Assembly (NCBI RefSeq): GCF_012974865.1
Contig: NZ_CP043633.1
Span: forward strand, 3,097,501 to 3,161,500
Source: Nonlabens sp. Ci31
GTDB taxonomy: Bacteria > Bacteroidota > Bacteroidia > Flavobacteriales > Flavobacteriaceae
DNA length: 64,000 nucleotides
Reading direction: 5' to 3'
The notes below the pieces were generated by a model. It saw only the letters and a list, made by a program, of their open reading frames with translations. It searched no databases and had not been told where the DNA came from. Within the stretch, counting starts at the first letter, position 1. Each line of letters begins with the position of its first letter. Shown here one piece after another: positions 63,125 to 64,000 of this stretch. The translations under genes and the position numbers were made by a program.

Positions 63125-64000
63125 TCGAGTAGACGGCTGACAGTGAAATAACTGCCAGTGCGCCTCTCACACCACCGTACATACGGGTCTCGTATACGGC
63201 GGTTCAAAAAATCGAAGTTTGCGTTCTATTCAGATAATCTATCATAGGTTTGTAGCCTTTTCGTTTTAATCTAGATAGGGTAATTGTAGTACCTAGTATA
63301 GGGCTTTGAGCTACTGCCCAGCCTCCCATTCGGGTTCTACTCCAAGCATACGCCTGACCTTTTTCTATTCCTAAACATATTAAATTCTTGCGTTTCCTGT
63401 CTGCTTTCTTCCAATGATGCCAGATGCAGTATCGCAGACGGTTGCGCAGCCATTCATCTAGCTTTTTAAGCTTTGTATAAATGTTTGTTAACCGATAATT
63501 GTTAAGCCATCCCCTACACACTTGTGTGAGTCTGCTTAATCGTTCTGATACCGATACTGGATTGGTTTTCTTGGTTAAAAGTTTTAGATTCCGTTTGAAT
63601 TTTTCCCATCCACTTTTGCTTACTACAAGTTGATACTGTCCTTTTACACCTTTCTTATAAATGGGTACAAAGCCATGCCCTAGCAGTTCAAAATTTACTG
63701 GTCGACGTATCCCGCTTTTTGCTCGGTTTATAGGTAGGTGCAGTTTTTCTTTGAGAAAATTATACAGCTCGTTTCCTACTTGCTTTGCGGTTGTTTTAGA
63801 TTTTGTGTAAATACTAAAATCGTCTGCATAACGCAAATAACGAAGACCTTGATTGCTAAGAAATTTATCTAAAACATCTAACATGATATTAGATAATAAA
63901 GGACTTAATGGACTTCCTTGTGGAATACCTTTTCGTCGTTTGACTAAGCGACCTTTTATAAGTATGGGCGCTCGTAACCATTTGCGGATTAATCGCAGGG
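63125..64000 (-). mobile_element. Group II intron (3' part), antisense to the cassettes
   Basis: On the minus strand the reverse transcriptase ORF is followed by a domain V-like hairpin (ACCGCCGTATACG against CGTATGTACGGTGGT, about 63163-63200) and a domain VI-like hairpin (CTGGCAGT against ACTGTCAG, about 63138-63159), and the sequence ends CTACTCGAT at 63125 or 63124, a normal AY end. The 5' part is beyond the window. Known class C-attC introns also insert into attC sites, mostly against the gene direction. Confidence 0.88.
63204..64000 (-). CDS. ltrA: Group II intron reverse transcriptase/maturase, N-terminus beyond the window
   Basis: The C-terminal ~265 residues are in the window. The frame continues past the first Met at 63884 to the window edge with KGIPQGSPLSPLLSNIMLD (RT block 4), then LRYADDFSIYTKS with the YADD active site, thumb region, and a maturase X domain (LSRLTQVCRGWLNNYRLTN, LRNRLRYCIWHHWKKADRKR). 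It ends at RTQTSIF without an HNH endonuclease domain, as in intron classes that use target stem-loops or replication forks. It is needed for splicing and mobility. Confidence 0.93.
   Translation of the reverse strand, partial: LRLIRKWLRAPILIKGRLVKRRKGIPQGSPLSPLLSNIMLDVLDKFLSNQGLRYLRYADDFSIYTKSKTTAKQVGNELYNFLKEKLHLPINRAKSGIRRPVNFELLGHGFVPIYKKGVKGQYQLVVSKSGWEKFKRNLKLLTKKTNPVSVSERLSRLTQVCRGWLNNYRLTNIYTKLKKLDEWLRNRLRYCIWHHWKKADRKRKNLICLGIEKGQAYAWSRTRMGGWAVAQSPILGTTITLSRLKRKGYKPMIDYLNRTQTSIF

Noticed and set aside
1..64000. tRNA and rRNA genes
   Set aside because: No cloverleaf arms or rRNA-conserved stretches were seen by eye on either strand; a covariance search would be needed to exclude them fully.

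Overview
The window looks like chromosome of a marine Flavobacteriaceae-type bacterium (Bacteroidota). The signs are AT-rich DNA, secreted proteins with type IX secretion C-terminal tails (5861-8251 minus, 32274-34247), a short primary sigma factor without region 1.1 (44000-44863), an N-terminally extended GAPDH (26965-28416), and promoters with the Bacteroidota -7 motif TAnnTTTG. The 16-bp palindrome CGCTTTCGCGAAAGCG is scattered through the first 41 kb. From memory it is typical of genera such as Nonlabens or Dokdonia; I could not check this.

Layout. 0.2-5.1 kb: glyoxylate bypass (malate synthase, isocitrate lyase) facing a divergent RamB-like regulator. 5.1-12.1 kb: a decayed stretch with an IS66 TnpB remnant, a large T9SS protein, a broken methyltransferase and a broken secreted-protein gene. 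12.1-23 kb: housekeeping genes (pcm, Gfo/Idh oxidoreductase, 3-hydroxyacyl-CoA dehydrogenase, DUF1015, YggS, lytic transglycosylase-like protein, mltG, GNAT, dapF, HtrA protease). 23-25.5 kb: a 9-bp tandem repeat, a lipoprotein gene bounded by a second copy of the htrA tail, and a broken DUF6364/PIN toxin-antitoxin pair. 25.5-37.8 kb: PadR/HAAS pair, GAPDH, SDR protein, acyltransferase, DUF3095, secreted endonuclease I, DEAD-box helicase. 38.1-43.6 kb: a relic zone with broken hicAB, a cassette gene with one in-frame stop, a truncated HigB-like toxin and broken parDE, mixed with intact nitroreductase and membrane genes. 44-46.3 kb: rpoD, a 3D-domain lipoprotein and a zinc-ribbon protein.

The main discovery is at 46.5-64 kb: a tyrosine recombinase followed by at least 12 gene cassettes, all on the same strand, organised by integron logic but not matching the canonical integron. 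Each cassette starts at a GTT core and ends with a sequence complementary to its own start. For example, cassette 2 begins GTTGTAGGTA and ends TACCTACAAC. The core sequence differs between cassettes but always pairs within one cassette. Between one cassette's end motif and the next GTT lies a 74, ~138 or ~200 bp imperfect palindrome, the equivalent of attC. The recombinase lacks the extra domain of IntI and carries an N-terminal domain of about 75 residues. A 25-bp imperfect palindrome just before the first core is the candidate attI. Cassettes carry a class A beta-lactamase of the PER/CfxA type (subclass A2), two single-chain restriction-modification enzymes (one with its own controller and operator) and mostly exported proteins of unknown function.

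A group II intron in antisense orientation ends exactly inside the end core of cassette 12, as known attC-invading introns do. The 38-39.9 kb relics carry degenerate sites of the same family, so this locus appears to have lost or scattered cassettes upstream of the recombinase too. No tRNA, rRNA or CRISPR array was seen.
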